Shown piece by piece: positions 25,342 to 38,054 of a stretch of DNA of 64,000 bases. Each line of letters opens with the position of its first letter. Positions within the stretch are counted from its first letter, which is position 1. The DNA comes from Callipepla californica brunnescens (Eukaryota > Chordata > Aves > Galliformes > Odontophoridae), in assembly GCA_023055505.1 (NCBI GenBank), contig JALIRH010000002.1, positions 55,052,733 through 55,116,732 on the forward strand, read 5' to 3'. The notes under the pieces are model-generated. The model did not search any database. It was not told where the DNA came from and was given only the letters and a program-made list of their open reading frames with translations. A program made the translations under genes and the position numbers.

Positions 25342-27457
25342 ATCTGAAAAAGTCTGAATAAAAGGAAGAAACAGGAGAACTGAAAACAAATCTGTCTGTG
25401 TACAAAACAAAAAGTGTGTTTATTTTCTGCCTTATGTGATAGCTGGAAAGAGGACAGTGGTCATTTAAATATACTCATGGCAATACTCAGGGCATGAAGC
25501 CTAAGGCAAAGAACTAAATGATTAACTCAAATGCCGTTAAGTTGGAGTATCCAACACCATAGACAACATGAGTCAAAGCTGTGGGCTTCAGAACTCTTCA
25601 AGAGTTCAGAACTCTTCTCTGCAACAGCTCTCACTGCCTGAGGCATCTGACTCCTTCCTAGGCCATCAAAGGCAGCTCCTTACGAAACCGCTCCAGGACT
25701 TTCTGGTCTCGCCTCTGCCCTTGTTAACATGGAGAAACATTCAGAGATGGACGGCACACACTGTTTATTTTGGGCCTGCAAATGGCATTGGAAGAGGGCA
25801 CTGATGCCTTTGAGGGACTCAACAGGAAGTGCCAAGTGTGCTCCTAGCACAGTACGGGAAGTACTGGATAATTTCTGCCTCCAAACCCCAACGTACCTGT
25901 CATCAGTGCCTACTATAAGGGTGAGGGAGAAAAGGAAGCAGTGTCATTCCTTCCATCACAACACTTTGTTTTTTATTATCAGATTTACTGTTAAAATTAA
26001 GCCAGGAACATGTAGAAAACTCATACAGTGACTCAAAAGCTCCCTTTAAAACCTTTTCCTCCTTTCTGATATCCTTAAAACTTATTTTACTAAACAGATA
26101 ATGTGCTGTGCTTTCACTGTATTTTTACCAGGGATCTAAATATGCTTTCTCTAAAACCTAGGTTATTTATTTATTCTTAAGATTTTCTTCCAAAATGACT
26201 GAAGCACATAAAGAGTCATTGACCTACTCAATAATGCACAGAAATTTTTGTCAGAACCATGAGAATCTTTCCTGATTTCTATTACTTTGTCTTAATCAGA
26301 ACAGCATTCTTTCTCTCTCATCAAACAAAAAGAGTAAGACAGATTTGTTTTTATCTGAAAATGTGCTTCTATGCACAGAGAGTAGATACAATTTTTTATC
26401 AAGTTTGCATGATAAAACTATATATTGCACAGTTCTTGAGTCTTCTTCTGATAGATTTCATAGGAGCATCTGAAACAAGTGTGTTGAACATAGGAGGATT
26501 TTGAGCAACATTGTCCTCTTTCTTGTGGGAATATTTTGCCACAAGCACATATATGGGCAGAATCCAGCAATGAAAGATCTTAAGTTTAAAATCTTAAAGT
26601 TTAAAGTTTCCGTTTTTTAATTGAGGGGGAAAATATATATATATATATTTAAAAAGGGGTATTACTGTGGTAAACCCAGCCACAAATCTATGACTCAGCC
26701 ACTCAGTGTCACATCTGTATTCACAACACACATTGTCCATGAAAGGGTCCTTGAGCAAGGAAGTCACACATCCGAGTACTGTAGTTGCTGATCAACAGGC
26801 ACTACACAGAGAAGCTAGGTTGCTAATTTTAGTGGAATAACAGTATTACTGAAAGATGTCACATTTTGGCTAGAAGTGGGTGAAGGAATAGAACACAGTG
26901 TGGCTTAGATAGAGTTAATGTGCAATTAAAGTGTTCTTAGTAGAATAACACCTTACTGGAATTGCTTGTTTCAATTGTTCCATTGCTACACTGAAAACCG
27001 CAACAATTCCCTCTACATGTAACACTGAGAATTTTCTACTGCCTTTGTATTGCTAAATCAATAGCAGACAAGATTTATTCCTGGAACTGCTACAGATATT
27101 TTTGAATTATAATTCTGTTCCACTTGGGAGAGAGTACAGAACAGCAGAGTTCAGGTATTTCCAATACTAGTTGCAACAGAAGACTTTGGGAACTGAGCAC
27201 AGACATAAAATCCAGTTTTTATGCAGTTCCACTCACTTCTTCTGCAGCAAAACCCAAAATACAGATTAGCACCTCTAGTTTCTCTAGATTTTTGGTTCTC
27301 AGCTCAGTAGCCTAGCTCATGAGGATTGTATGCTTTGATACAAATTTCAGTGTTTTAGCACAGGGACTCCTATGCACAGTCAGTTGTGGTAGTATGACAT
27401 GAAGAAAGCCCTCAGAGCCTCAACAAAGTTGTTTTATGAGCCATGTAATCCTCAGGC
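25342..27457. other. No gene recognised
   Basis: AT-rich sequence. It contains an (AT)8 tract at 26633-26648. No transposon ends or exons seen. Confidence 0.5.
26633..26648. repeat. (AT)8 microsatellite
   Basis: Sixteen bases of alternating A and T within an A+T-rich stretch. Confidence 0.9.
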
Positions 27458-27609
27458 CCATTTGATCCTTGGAGATACTCAAGGTCAGGCTGGACGGGGC
27501 TCTGAGCAACGTGATCTAGATGTAGGTGTCCCTGTTCATTGCAGGGGAGTTGGACTAGCTGACACTTAATAGTCCCTTCCAATTCGTTTGATTCCATGCT
27601 TCTATGATT
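27458..27609 (+). mobile_element. CR1 fragment, 3' end
   Basis: Contains GGAGATACTCAAGGTCAGGC, GCAGGGGAGTTGGACTAGC and TAGTCCCTTCCAATTCG, and ends ATTCCATGCTTCTATGATT, a slightly mutated CR1 tail. It closely resembles the copy at 16221-16370 and is probably the same subfamily. Confidence 0.9.
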
Positions 27610-29255
27610 TCATCATTGCTTTTACTTAGAAGGGAGAGAGCTGGAATTCCAGCTGCTTATTGCTCAAAATGGCAGCTGAGCAAATTGCTGAATCCTTTTG
27701 GACAAGTGTGCAGGGCAAAGCACCCTGTGGCACAGGAGGTGAGATTTGGTTTCTTCCAGCACATCTCAGAGCTTGATGTTTTTCATTAGCTGTCATGCAG
27801 CTGCTGTTATGTTTGGGCTTACAATGTTGCTGGGAAAAAAAAGGTTGATTTTATATTTTTTTAATAAGGTTTGTACCTGCAATATTTAACACATTCTCTT
27901 TGCAGCAGTCATTCAGAGGCAGCACGGCAGCCAGTGTACAAAATCTAAAGGTGGGCCTCAACTGAGGAAAGCAGAAATGGGTCAGTTATCTGATCCGAAC
28001 TGGAGTGTTTCTGTGTGAGATTTCAGCTTGGGTGAATCCATGATTTCTAAATGAACTTTGCATCAAACTAAAAGAGTAGGCAGTCAGAATATCAGAATAT
28101 TTTTCTGAAAAGCACACCATAGTCATTCGAATATATGCACTTCTGCATGTCTTTTCAGCAAACTTCTTCTCAGGGATCTTGTCAATTCATCAAAAAAGTC
28201 TGAATGGAGAATAGAAAATAAGCACTTTACGTCAAGCTGACATATTTTTTTCTTGTGGTATGGTAGGTTTCAAGATAAATAACAAAAAGTGGGTGGTAAA
28301 GCAAAACCCTACAGTTTATTAAGCATAAAAGACATTAAGTGTTGGCGTAAACTACAGAGTGAGTCAGTGCTGCTAACTGCAATTCATTATGTCCATCTTG
28401 TAGTCATATGACAGAAAAGGAATGCTGCTCACAGTGCACACAGAAATGACTTGTCTTGGCAATGCTAGAAAACACACAGCCCCAAGACATTACTGCGTAA
28501 TAATTTCCCCTAGCAAGGGAACAAAAAGTATGACTGAAGCCTTTCCTGACCTTAGAAGTAGAGTCAGTTGGTTAGAGTTGACCTACTTTGCACTTCCATA
28601 GTCAAGTTTTTAATCAATAGCTTTTTGCTCTATGATACTGTTTTTTTGTTTGAGATTCATTCTTTTTCTGTTTGTTGTTGTTGTTTTGTTTGTTTGTTTG
28701 ATCCAGAGAACAGTAGCTGGAGGATAAAGTTTTCAAGCACAGTGGGAGATAAGTGGAGAAAAATTTGTCTTCATAGATTACATGTTTTCTTATATCATGC
28801 TTATTTACTAGTGCATTTATCCTAAAGCTGGCAGGCAGCACATTTCCTTTATTACCTATAATACCTGTCATATATGTTTGTGAATCATAATATAAATGAG
28901 TGAATCCTTAAGTAAAAAAAACAACAGAATTACCATAATGCTTTCTGTCACTGTAGAGTGCCTCTATCATGTAAAAACCAGGCATTATATAAAACCCTAA
29001 ATATTAATTTTTGTTATTTTACCTTTAGATTTTAAAGTTCTTGAAAATAAATTGGAATGTATTTTTTCGCTTTTTATAGAAGATGAATATCAGGGTAGCC
29101 TACTTTGTGCAGTAGTGTTAGCCAAGCTTTTTTCTAACCGCTCACCACTGTTGTAGGTAGATAACTTAGCTACAACAACTGGGATTTCCAGAACTACAAA
29201 ACTCCTTGGATTAGAGAAAGATCACAGAGTTGTATTTCTCATCTTGCATTCCTCT
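27610..29255. other. No gene recognised
   Basis: Contains a TTG/TTTG-rich tract at 28671-28700. Otherwise unremarkable AT-rich sequence. Confidence 0.5.
28671..28700. repeat. (TTG)n/(TTTG)n simple repeat
   Basis: TTG units running into TTTG units over about 30 bases. Confidence 0.85.
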
Positions 29256-29438
29256 CTGGGAACAGTTTGCCCAGCAAGGTTGTGGGTGCCCCCATCCTGG
29301 AGATTCTCAAGGCCAGGCTGGATGGTGCTTTGAGCAACCTGGTCTAGAGGGAGGTGTCCCTGCCTATTGCAGGGGATTGGAACTACATGTTATCTTAATG
29401 GTCCCTTCCAACCCAAACCATTCTGTGATTCTATGATC
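29256..29438 (+). mobile_element. CR1 fragment, 3' end
   Basis: Contains GGGAACAGTTTGCCCAGC, ATTCTCAAGGCCAGGCTGG, TGAGCAACCTGGTCTAG and GGTCCCTTCCAACCC, and ends ATTCTGTGATTCTATGAT. The 3' end is complete. About 180 bases remain. Confidence 0.93.
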
Positions 29439-31070
29439 TTTGTGAGTGAAACTGCTATAATTATTCCAGGGAATTTCTACACAAGACTGCTGTTCAGCCT
29501 TCAGAAACATGAAGATTTGTGCTTCGGATTTGAAACTCACTCACTAGCCCCTCCCTTCCTACACTTCCACTGTGGGACTTCATCTGACATGCAGTCAGTG
29601 ACCTTCTAACCAGCTGCATCTGGAGCTGAAGGACACCAGGGCAGTGTGCTGAATAGTGACCAAGGAGCAAGTTTCCTAGCAATTTTGGTGTAGGAGCCCC
29701 CTTAAAGGGTGTGTCTTTTAGTCATAGTTTTACAGCAATACAATTCTCTTATTAACAAACAAAAAAATTTCCAGTAAACATAGTTAACTGTGACTAAGTA
29801 CTTTTCTTTCCTTCCTTCCACCCTGGTTTCTTCTAACCAGAGAACACAGCAGATTTAGCTATATTTAAGAGCTTCATATGTCTCGTGGTAGAGAGTGGTG
29901 ACCTGATATTACCAAACCCAGCGGCAGACAGAGCCAGATAAAAAATGCAACTCCCTCCCACCACCAGAAATGCTGCAAAAATACTGCTTGCGTTAGTGAA
30001 AGTAGATTATTATATTATGGATATATATTATGGATATGAGGCTGGCATTTGAGCATGAAAATTGTGCAGACTGCCACAATAGGGAGAGGGCTGTCACCTA
30101 GCACAGGCATAGCAATGCTGTAAAAATGAGCAACAATAGTCTCCTTCTTATGGTAATCTGAGTTACCTTGAGCAATGCTGGAAGACACTATATAAATATT
30201 TCTATTTGCAGTATACAGGTTAGTAGTTTGAAAAGGATTTGGAGACAGGCCATTGGCTCAGAAACTCTGTGCCAACAGTGGAGCAAAAGCAATGTTAAAG
30301 GTGCTGAACCAGCCAAAGGATGGTTACCCCGCCTCCTTACCAGCCACCTTACAGCTGCTGGCAGGAAGACAAGTGTCTGTGTGCTATTAACAGCCCAAGG
30401 TACAGCAATTACAAGCACCTAACTGTATCACGAGTTCAGTCAGTTACTAGCTTCACCCAAAGCTGTTTTGTGCAAAGAGTAAATCTACATCTATTCTTAA
30501 GGAGCTGCAGTAGGCACAGATGAGCTAAGTCCATGCAACAGGCTCAGCACACATGCTTGGGATACTCTACCATATATATGTAGATATACACATATGCAGG
30601 TATGCATATATTTATATATGTATATGTGCACACACATGTGTATATATATATCCAAAGCAACCACTTGAGGCTGCTTTAAAAATTTTTCTTTCTAGCAGTT
30701 TGCAAGGTTGGAGAAAAAGGGAAAGAAAAGGTACCAGGGAAAGGTGAGGGTTAAATGCTTCTCTCCCAATATATGATTTTTGTTTGTTCCTTCTATATTT
30801 AGAATGGATACTGTATCAAAATCCCACTAGATGAAAACATTTCATCATTCCCCATATTAACAGAGACTGATTTGTTCTGTTGTTTCTACTTTAGAAAGAA
30901 TTGAGACCCTCTGGAAAAAAATAGTTTTTTATAACTAATATTTGCAGCCTTTTGTTCCATCACTGTGCACCGCTGAGAGAACTCTGTTTTTGCCATACTC
31001 CTTGATTAGCCGGTTGAAGAGAGCAACGTGATCCCCACTCCACATTCTCTTCTTATGGCTGAACCAGTCT
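29439..31070. other. No gene recognised
   Basis: Contains the TA/CA-rich tract at 30571-30652. Around 30.01 kb there is a short direct duplication of TTATGGATAT. No coding or RNA gene seen. Confidence 0.5.
30571..30652. repeat. TA/CA alternating-dinucleotide tract
   Basis: About 80 bases made mainly of TA, CA and TG dinucleotides, including GTGCACACACATGTG and a TATATATATA block. Imperfect and compound. Confidence 0.85.
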
Positions 31071-31160
31071 TTCCTGCTCTGTCACATGCTCCAGACCTCA
31101 GCCATATTCATGGCCCATCAGTGGGCTCCAGTATAGGAAAAACTGGACAGGAGCTCAATT
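31071..31160 (-). mobile_element. CR1 fragment from the ORF2 3' region
   Basis: The plus strand has TGCTCTGTCACATGCTCCAG, then TCAGTGGGCTCCAGTAT and AACTGGACA. These are the reverse complement of the CR1 segment just downstream of the reverse transcriptase core. Only about 90 bases match, with clear divergence. Confidence 0.6.
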
Positions 31161-34100
31161 CATTTTAGGCATTATAAAGTCTAGAAAAGAAAGAGGGCCA
31201 TTATGAATAACTTAATTATGGGATAAGATTAGAGTCTGTTTAATCCATGAAGATGCGATAGTACAACTTTTCACGAATCCAGCTCCATTAATTTCACTAC
31301 TCCCGGAAATACTTGTTTGGTTTTTTTTTCAAACGATTTTAAAGTTTAGCAGCAGAATTCTCCTACTGGATATAAAAGTTCTTGAGCAAATACAGCAGGG
31401 CTTAATGATTTAAAATAAGATGTATGATAGAGAAAAGTGCTAATATGCAAAACCTTAATGAGGGCAGAATGGTGCCAGGGATCCACATGGTCTGCTGCAC
31501 TTTCCACAGTGCAGTGCAGTGTGAGGAGAGGAGCAGGCCCCACCAACTCATTACCTATTCTCCTCATGCAGGCAGGCAGGAGCGCGCAGGTAGTGCTGAA
31601 GGCTGAAGAGAGTTTTGTCAGAATACCAGTCAGTGCATCTTTCTTTACTTGGCAAAGGGGTATTTACCCTTTTTCTGAACTGCACGGGAGTTGGAAGGGG
31701 TTTTCCAGGAGGAGCACAGCAGTTATGTTTCTTCTTGCCCTGAACTGATCTTAGAGCCCTAAGCACTGTACATACCGGCTGTGGTCTCCCCAGATGGCAT
31801 CTCCAAGTTCATGTTGCAGTCACATCCTAACTCTGCATAACTTGAAACCACATTTCCTGTTCTACTTTCAGGTCTGTCTGGAAAAGCAAGGTATGTAGCT
31901 TGGAAGCTGGGGTATAGGTACCTATCAGCTTGTTTCTCGATTGGAAAAACCAAGACCAGAATACTTGTCTCACAACTTGGATGTTGCTTTTGTAATCCAA
32001 AATGCATATTTGCTTTCTCTAACAAGCAATGCCTATTCAATTTACAGATCATTTACACTTTATTTAAATACTCTTCTACTTTTTTTATTGAAATATATGT
32101 ATATTCTTAAACAAAAAACCAAAATGTAACAAGAAATTTAATGCAGTATTAGGAATGCAGAATAAGGTAGTGTAAAACAGCTCTATGTTGTAAAACTCAA
32201 AAAAGCAATTCTTTTACTGTGGAAAAATCAGTTCAGTCTGTTTAGTTCTATTCAGTACTGTCTACAACTCTTTCACATGACAAATGTAAATATTAACATA
32301 TCAGTGTATGACTACCTTAAAGTAGATATTTGATGTGGAGAATTTAAAGTGGTTGGGAAAAAAGCAAAAAGCCTTCTGGGATGTGCTAACCAGTAGGCGT
32401 GTGACCTTGTATCTCCCATTTTACACCACCACTAATTTTTCATGTGCAAGACTCACTCTGTATAGAAAGTGACAAGCAGTACTTTGTTTTAGGATTTCAG
32501 CAACAAGTACTTTCTTTAATAGCAAAGGACATTTCACAGAGTCACTTCAGAGAATGCAAATTAAATCACAGAGTAAATGTCTTTCATCTTCCTTCATGTC
32601 AGAGGGAAAGTGCAGTCTTTCTAGCAAATATTCTATTTTGGCATCATTTGAAAAGAAAGCTTTAATTAACGGTACGCTCAGTTTTCTGATGTTGAGTACT
32701 ATTCAGAAATGTAGGCATCTGCAGCCAGCTAGAGGCCATTAAACAAGCTTTTGCGCTCTGTTGACAGGGTTTTGCTTCAGTACAAAAAAAAAAGCTTCAA
32801 CAAAAGTCTCTCCAGCAGCTACAGAAGAGTGAAAGAGGAAGAGAAGGCTAGGAAAGCATGTTAATATATCAGGTAATACATAAAGATGATAGAAAATGAA
32901 ATTGTATATAGATGTACTTAAAGGTTTATGTGAAATGGGAACAAAGTGATTCATTTCTTTATTTGCTGACTGAATGATAAGTTGGTTCCAAAATTAATGT
33001 AGCAGAGTTGTTAGATAGGAGATGCAGAGCACATTGAAACACTAAAACAATCCAGATCATCTCTTAAACCAAACAAAATTGCTGATGTGCAATTGTGCTT
33101 TTTTTCTGAACAAATAGTGTCTGAAAAATACAGTGCATACATCTACACTGCAGTCAGTTAAGTCCCTGCAGACACTGGGGACTAGCCCCTATCAAAACAG
33201 GAATAAATATACTGAAGACTTGATCCAATATAGAATATCCTGTAGTGTCTAAATTTGAAGTGACCCATTTAATCCATCAGACGAGTGAGAATATTCTGAG
33301 CATCTGCTGCAGGCACTTGTGCAGTTGCATAATTCTCATGAACAGAAACTTGAAAAGAAGGGAAAATCTCCATGCTATGCATTCAGGGTTGTGATTCTTA
33401 GTGGGTTTTTGTTGTTGTTTTTAAGACAGTCCTGAAAATGGCTTTGCACTTAAGCTTGGTATCCCCAGTGTTTAACTCTCTTTCAATGAAATGCTTTATG
33501 CACCACTGGAAAACTCCCATGCAGGTTTGAACAATCCTAATGCTTGTGCATGAGCACAGAGCAGTGCTGGCAGCCGGTTGCTAGGACTTCTGAGCAGAGA
33601 TTCAGCAGCAGCGAGGGATGCATTCACAGCATAGCTGATTCCATTGCTATGCCTGCCAACTAGTGGACAGATGGGCAGTGAGCTCCTTAATTAGCAAAAT
33701 CCACATCGAGAGTACATTTTCTACATTTTCTTTTTCTGCATACGATTAGGACTGATAACGTATTGGTAGAAATTTGATTTTCCTTATTATTTTCTACCTT
33801 GAGGTTGCTGCCTGCTCCTGGCTACATCTCTTCTATTGAACTTGATGGAAGATACATGTGCCTAATTATCCAAAATCCAGATCATTTATTTGAGTGCTTA
33901 TGGGCAGATTTGTGAGTCTCTCTTGGAATCATTATATATCTTAATGTTTTAATTTTAAACTTATATAGCACAAAATTCAGCCACTGTGCAAGATCCAAGT
34001 AATTTATCCAAGGCCTTCAGATCCTCATGGCAAATGTAAAAAATGATGTGGGTAATGGGTAGTAACATTAGATAGGAAGATAGGGTGTCTCAGATGTCCT

Positions 34101-35237
34101 ACAGTATTTCTGTTTGTGCCACACATTCTTTATAAAACTGTTTTTGGAAAGCGTTAAGGCAGGAGCAGCTCTACCGTAACACAAGGTCAGAAAGGTGACT
34201 TTGGTTTGATCCAGAAGGTCCCAGAAATGCAGGCTCATCTGTGGGCCAGCAATGTTGGGGTTTTTGGTGCATTTGTTGGGGAGAATTGGCATGGTGTGCA
34301 GAAGCACCGCTGGGACTCACATGGTTTGCTAAATCTGCCAGGATGTGTGAAAGTGGCTGCAGTGACCATAACTGAGAAAAGAAGAGGCCTTAGAACATGT
34401 GGGAAATGGTCAAGTCTCAGAGCTTCATTCTTTTCAAATCAGATCACAGCATTTCACACACATGAAATAAAAGAAAAAAATAGAAATTTGAGTATCTGAT
34501 GCTATGAACATTAACATAAGAGCAGAGGAAGATGACAAATTTACCAAAGATACCACATGAGAAAAGAAGTCATCAGTCATGTACAGTGCAAATAATGGTG
34601 CTGAGAGCCATTTGGAGATGTTGATTCAGCTGATCCAACCAGTACATACAAGCCTATGTCCTGGACAACAGTCCACAGACATGAAGCTTGCTAAGATTAC
34701 AGTCTTTAATGAGGAGCAAAGAGGCACTCACCTGACTCCCTGGGGTGCTGATAATTTCAAAGCGGTGGAAAAGAGCAGAAGGCTGTTTGAGCTTTTTTAT
34801 TCCACAGATAAGGTCACAGCTGGATTCTGGCATATAGCACACACCTGTGTAATTCCAGAGAACACTTAAAGAAAAAGAATATCCTAGGAAGAACATGAAG
34901 TAATCTAGAGTAAATCCAGCATAGCCAACAGTGATGAAATTCTGAAAGACAGTCACACCTATTTGGAATAGTTGAAGGAGGTGAAAGAAGTGCTTTAGGA
35001 CAGTTTTATGAGTGCATGTGACTGTGTGAAAAGTGAAAAAGAAGCCAGATAAGTATGGATGAGGTGACTTATTTGGAATGTAGGATGAGAAGAGGTCAGA
35101 TCAGACATGGACTGGCTACACTGGAAGGTAACCTGACAAACAAAAACCAGATGAAGGCTTCTTTTTAGGACATTATATCCTCTCATGGTAAATACCTATT
35201 GCCTAATTTCCCAAAACCTATACTAAAAGATCAGTTT

Positions 35238-35262
35238 TTTTGTTTGTTTGTTTGTTTGTTTT
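35238..35262. repeat. (TTTG)n microsatellite
   Basis: About five TTTG units following a T run. Confidence 0.9.
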
Positions 35263-36407
35263 CTGTTTGGGACAGTAAAAAGATGACCACAGACCTTAAT
35301 GCCTTGCAGGGAATTATTTCATTACCTATAGCATGAGTACCAAGTTATGCTGTTAAGTCTCTAGAAATACTCATTCTACGTTCTCTGTTAAAGTTATTTG
35401 AAAAAGAATCTAACAGTGCCACAAAAAATAAGTGATTGAAGCAAAACTCTGAAGTTAGTTGTCTATGTCAGATGCTTTGTGCTTAATTTTGTGACTGCCA
35501 CATAATTACTTTTGTTAACACAGAAATATCGTTTTTGTTTTTATCACATCCACTAATTTGCATTGTCTATCCTGTGGACAAGTTTGCCACTTTGGCATAT
35601 TGGGCAATCTGTCTGCACTTCAGTTGAACAATAACTGGAGTTCATGAAGTAATATCAGCTTTCCTGGATCCATTCTAGGCAGCACACCATTCAAATATGT
35701 GATCACCACTCCTAGCCAAGGAAGATGTCAGAAACCTCTTTCTTTATTATATTCATTTTCCTTGGACAGGTAATCCCTAAAGGTCTGATTTGAAGCCAAT
35801 AAGAATTTTCCATTAAAAAGAAAAGAAAAATAAAATTCTAGACACAATTTTTTTTTTAAATGCAGAAAGTTTCTAAAGCTCCAGCACACAGCCCACTCTT
35901 CATTCAGACAAACTGTTTAGTAACATCGTAAGAGGACATAAAAGCCATGCAAAGAACAACTGTAAAAATAAGAGGACTGACTTATCATAAAAGCAGTTAT
36001 CTGCCACGTGAATTAAAGAAAGCTAAGCATGCTGATTCAGATAACATAGACAACACAGTACTTTCTCATTAAATATTCTTTCAGTGGATCTGTATTACTG
36101 GGTGCAGGTGAAGACTGCTTCCTCCAGGAATTTCAAATATTTGCAAAGCATGAGAGATAAAAAAGAAGAATTCAGAGAAGAGCACGACTATGGGAACACA
36201 TATAGCTGCAGGGTTCCACCACTGATCTGTATTTAGAGCACATCAAAATTGTTTTTGTAGTAGATAAAAAGAAAAAAGGAAAAAGAGAACCACTGCCATG
36301 AACAAAAAACCAACAGTGCCTTTATATGTTTTACTTGAAGAAATATGAAATGCACGTTAATTGCTGCATCCCAATATATAGAGGACCCACAGGCCTATGC
36401 CCACACT

Positions 36408-36430
36408 GAGATAGAGAGGCACTCTATCTC
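36408..36430. repeat. Short perfect inverted repeat
   Basis: GAGATAGAG, a five-base spacer AGGCA, then CTCTATCTC: a perfect 9-bp stem. There is no T-run after it and no neighbouring gene, so no function is implied. Confidence 0.7.
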
Positions 36431-36848
36431 TACCCTAATCATGCAGCCCTCATGTTTCTTTTTCTTTCAGATTTTTCGACAGAATTTCATTTTGATAAAA
36501 TGAAGTTGTTGCCAATGTAAATTACACATGCAAACCTTCCATATGTCAAGATGGGAAAATTTACCACTTGTATTTTGTACTTTATATTTCTTTCTCCTGA
36601 CTGAAGTAATTTTATCAACACAATACAGGCAGCAGGGCAACACTTCATAAGCCAGATGTTTATTGACCTGCGTGACACTCCAAGTGTTTTCCTCCAGCTT
36701 ATTTGTGGCATGAACATAACAGATAACATCTGAAGTAATGTGGGAAAATAGGTCTATAAACTCAGTCACTTTTGATTTTTGCTTCAGATCATTTTGATTT
36801 CATTGGATTTTGTTTCTTGCAGGTAAGAACTGTAAGTGAAACAAAATG

Positions 36849-36862
36849 AAAAAAAAAAAAAA
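36849..36862. repeat. Poly(A) run
   Basis: Fourteen consecutive A residues. Confidence 0.85.
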
Positions 36863-38054
36863 GACCAAAAAACCCAATTGATCTGGCTTTCAGTAGTTCC
36901 TGAATTTCACTGTTGAATGCTAGAAGAGGGCATTTCAAGAAGGGTGAAACAAGAAAAATGTTAGTAATTCAATGAAAGGAAGGAAGCTAGCATAACAAAA
37001 TAGATGCTGTGTATTGCATAATTATCATCTTATTGCAACATATTGCCATAGTACAGTATGAAGATAATTATTTGGAACTAAAAAAGCCAGAATGTTAGTT
37101 GGTATGATGCATCTGAAGTCAAAGGTACTACCAAGTGATTTAGGTATGCTAAAGGTTAAAGATGTGTAAACCCTTTGGAGAGTATTATGCCAAACAGTAA
37201 TTAGCAATGACCAGAAAATTGTATTTTTCTTTCTATATGTCATCTGAAACCTTTAAGATCCCTTAAGCTGCAGAATGATCATGGAAAGGAAACACAACAA
37301 AGACATAGATGGTCAGGCTTACCTGAAGAAGAATAAATACTCAGATGGATCTGCTTTTTTGGAATGAGCAACATGCAGCCTTTGGCTAGGAGCTTCTGCT
37401 TGTGAATAAAGCGACTGCTGAAGAGAGAACTGCAGCATTCACTCTTATTCCTCTAACCCGTGATAATTTAATGACTCTTCACCTAGAAACTCTTGGCTGT
37501 ACAGCTGATTTAGTGAAAAACGTTGTAGGTGGTCCTCATTCTGTTCGGTGCAAATTCACCTGGGTGCCATGAAACTCAGCAAAGCTTTAAAGAGCAACCC
37601 AGCTGGTATTATCCTCAAACATTCAAGGTAGTGATTGACAGACCCGATTCAGCCATCTCAGACGAGGATAAAGTAACCATGAGCAGAAAGATGGTGAGAC
37701 TCACACATTTCTGACTGTAGCAGATATTTCTGAATTTGGTATGGCATCAGGCTCATACTAGAGAAAGAGGTTGTTGGAAAATCTAATGTGATGCTTTCTT
37801 GAAGAACAGAGCTGTCTAATGAAATTACCTTTCTGCTCTTTGTTGTTACTTCTAGAAAATAAATTTCTATATGATATTTCAATGTAAAAGTTACTCAAGT
37901 TAAACATCACTAATTTCTGTTTCACACAAAACTCAGCTGAAAATCTCAGAATTTTGCTTAGCAAAAGTCAGTGGTTCAGCTTGCCACAGAATGAAAATTT
38001 CTTCATTACTGAAACAAATTGCCCTCAATCACTATCTTTTTTTTATATCAATAG

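Larger units (their letters stand above)
31161..38054. other. Long stretch with no recognised gene or transposon
   Basis: About 6.9 kb. It holds simple repeats (35238-35262, 36849-36862) and a short inverted repeat (36408-36430). I looked for exon-like segments around 34.2-34.9 kb and 36.4-36.8 kb and found only chance-length open frames. Confidence 0.45.

Noticed and set aside
36408..36430. Perfect 9-bp hairpin as a terminator or operator
   Set aside because: No T-run, no neighbouring gene, and the setting is vertebrate noncoding DNA. Kept only as a short inverted repeat.
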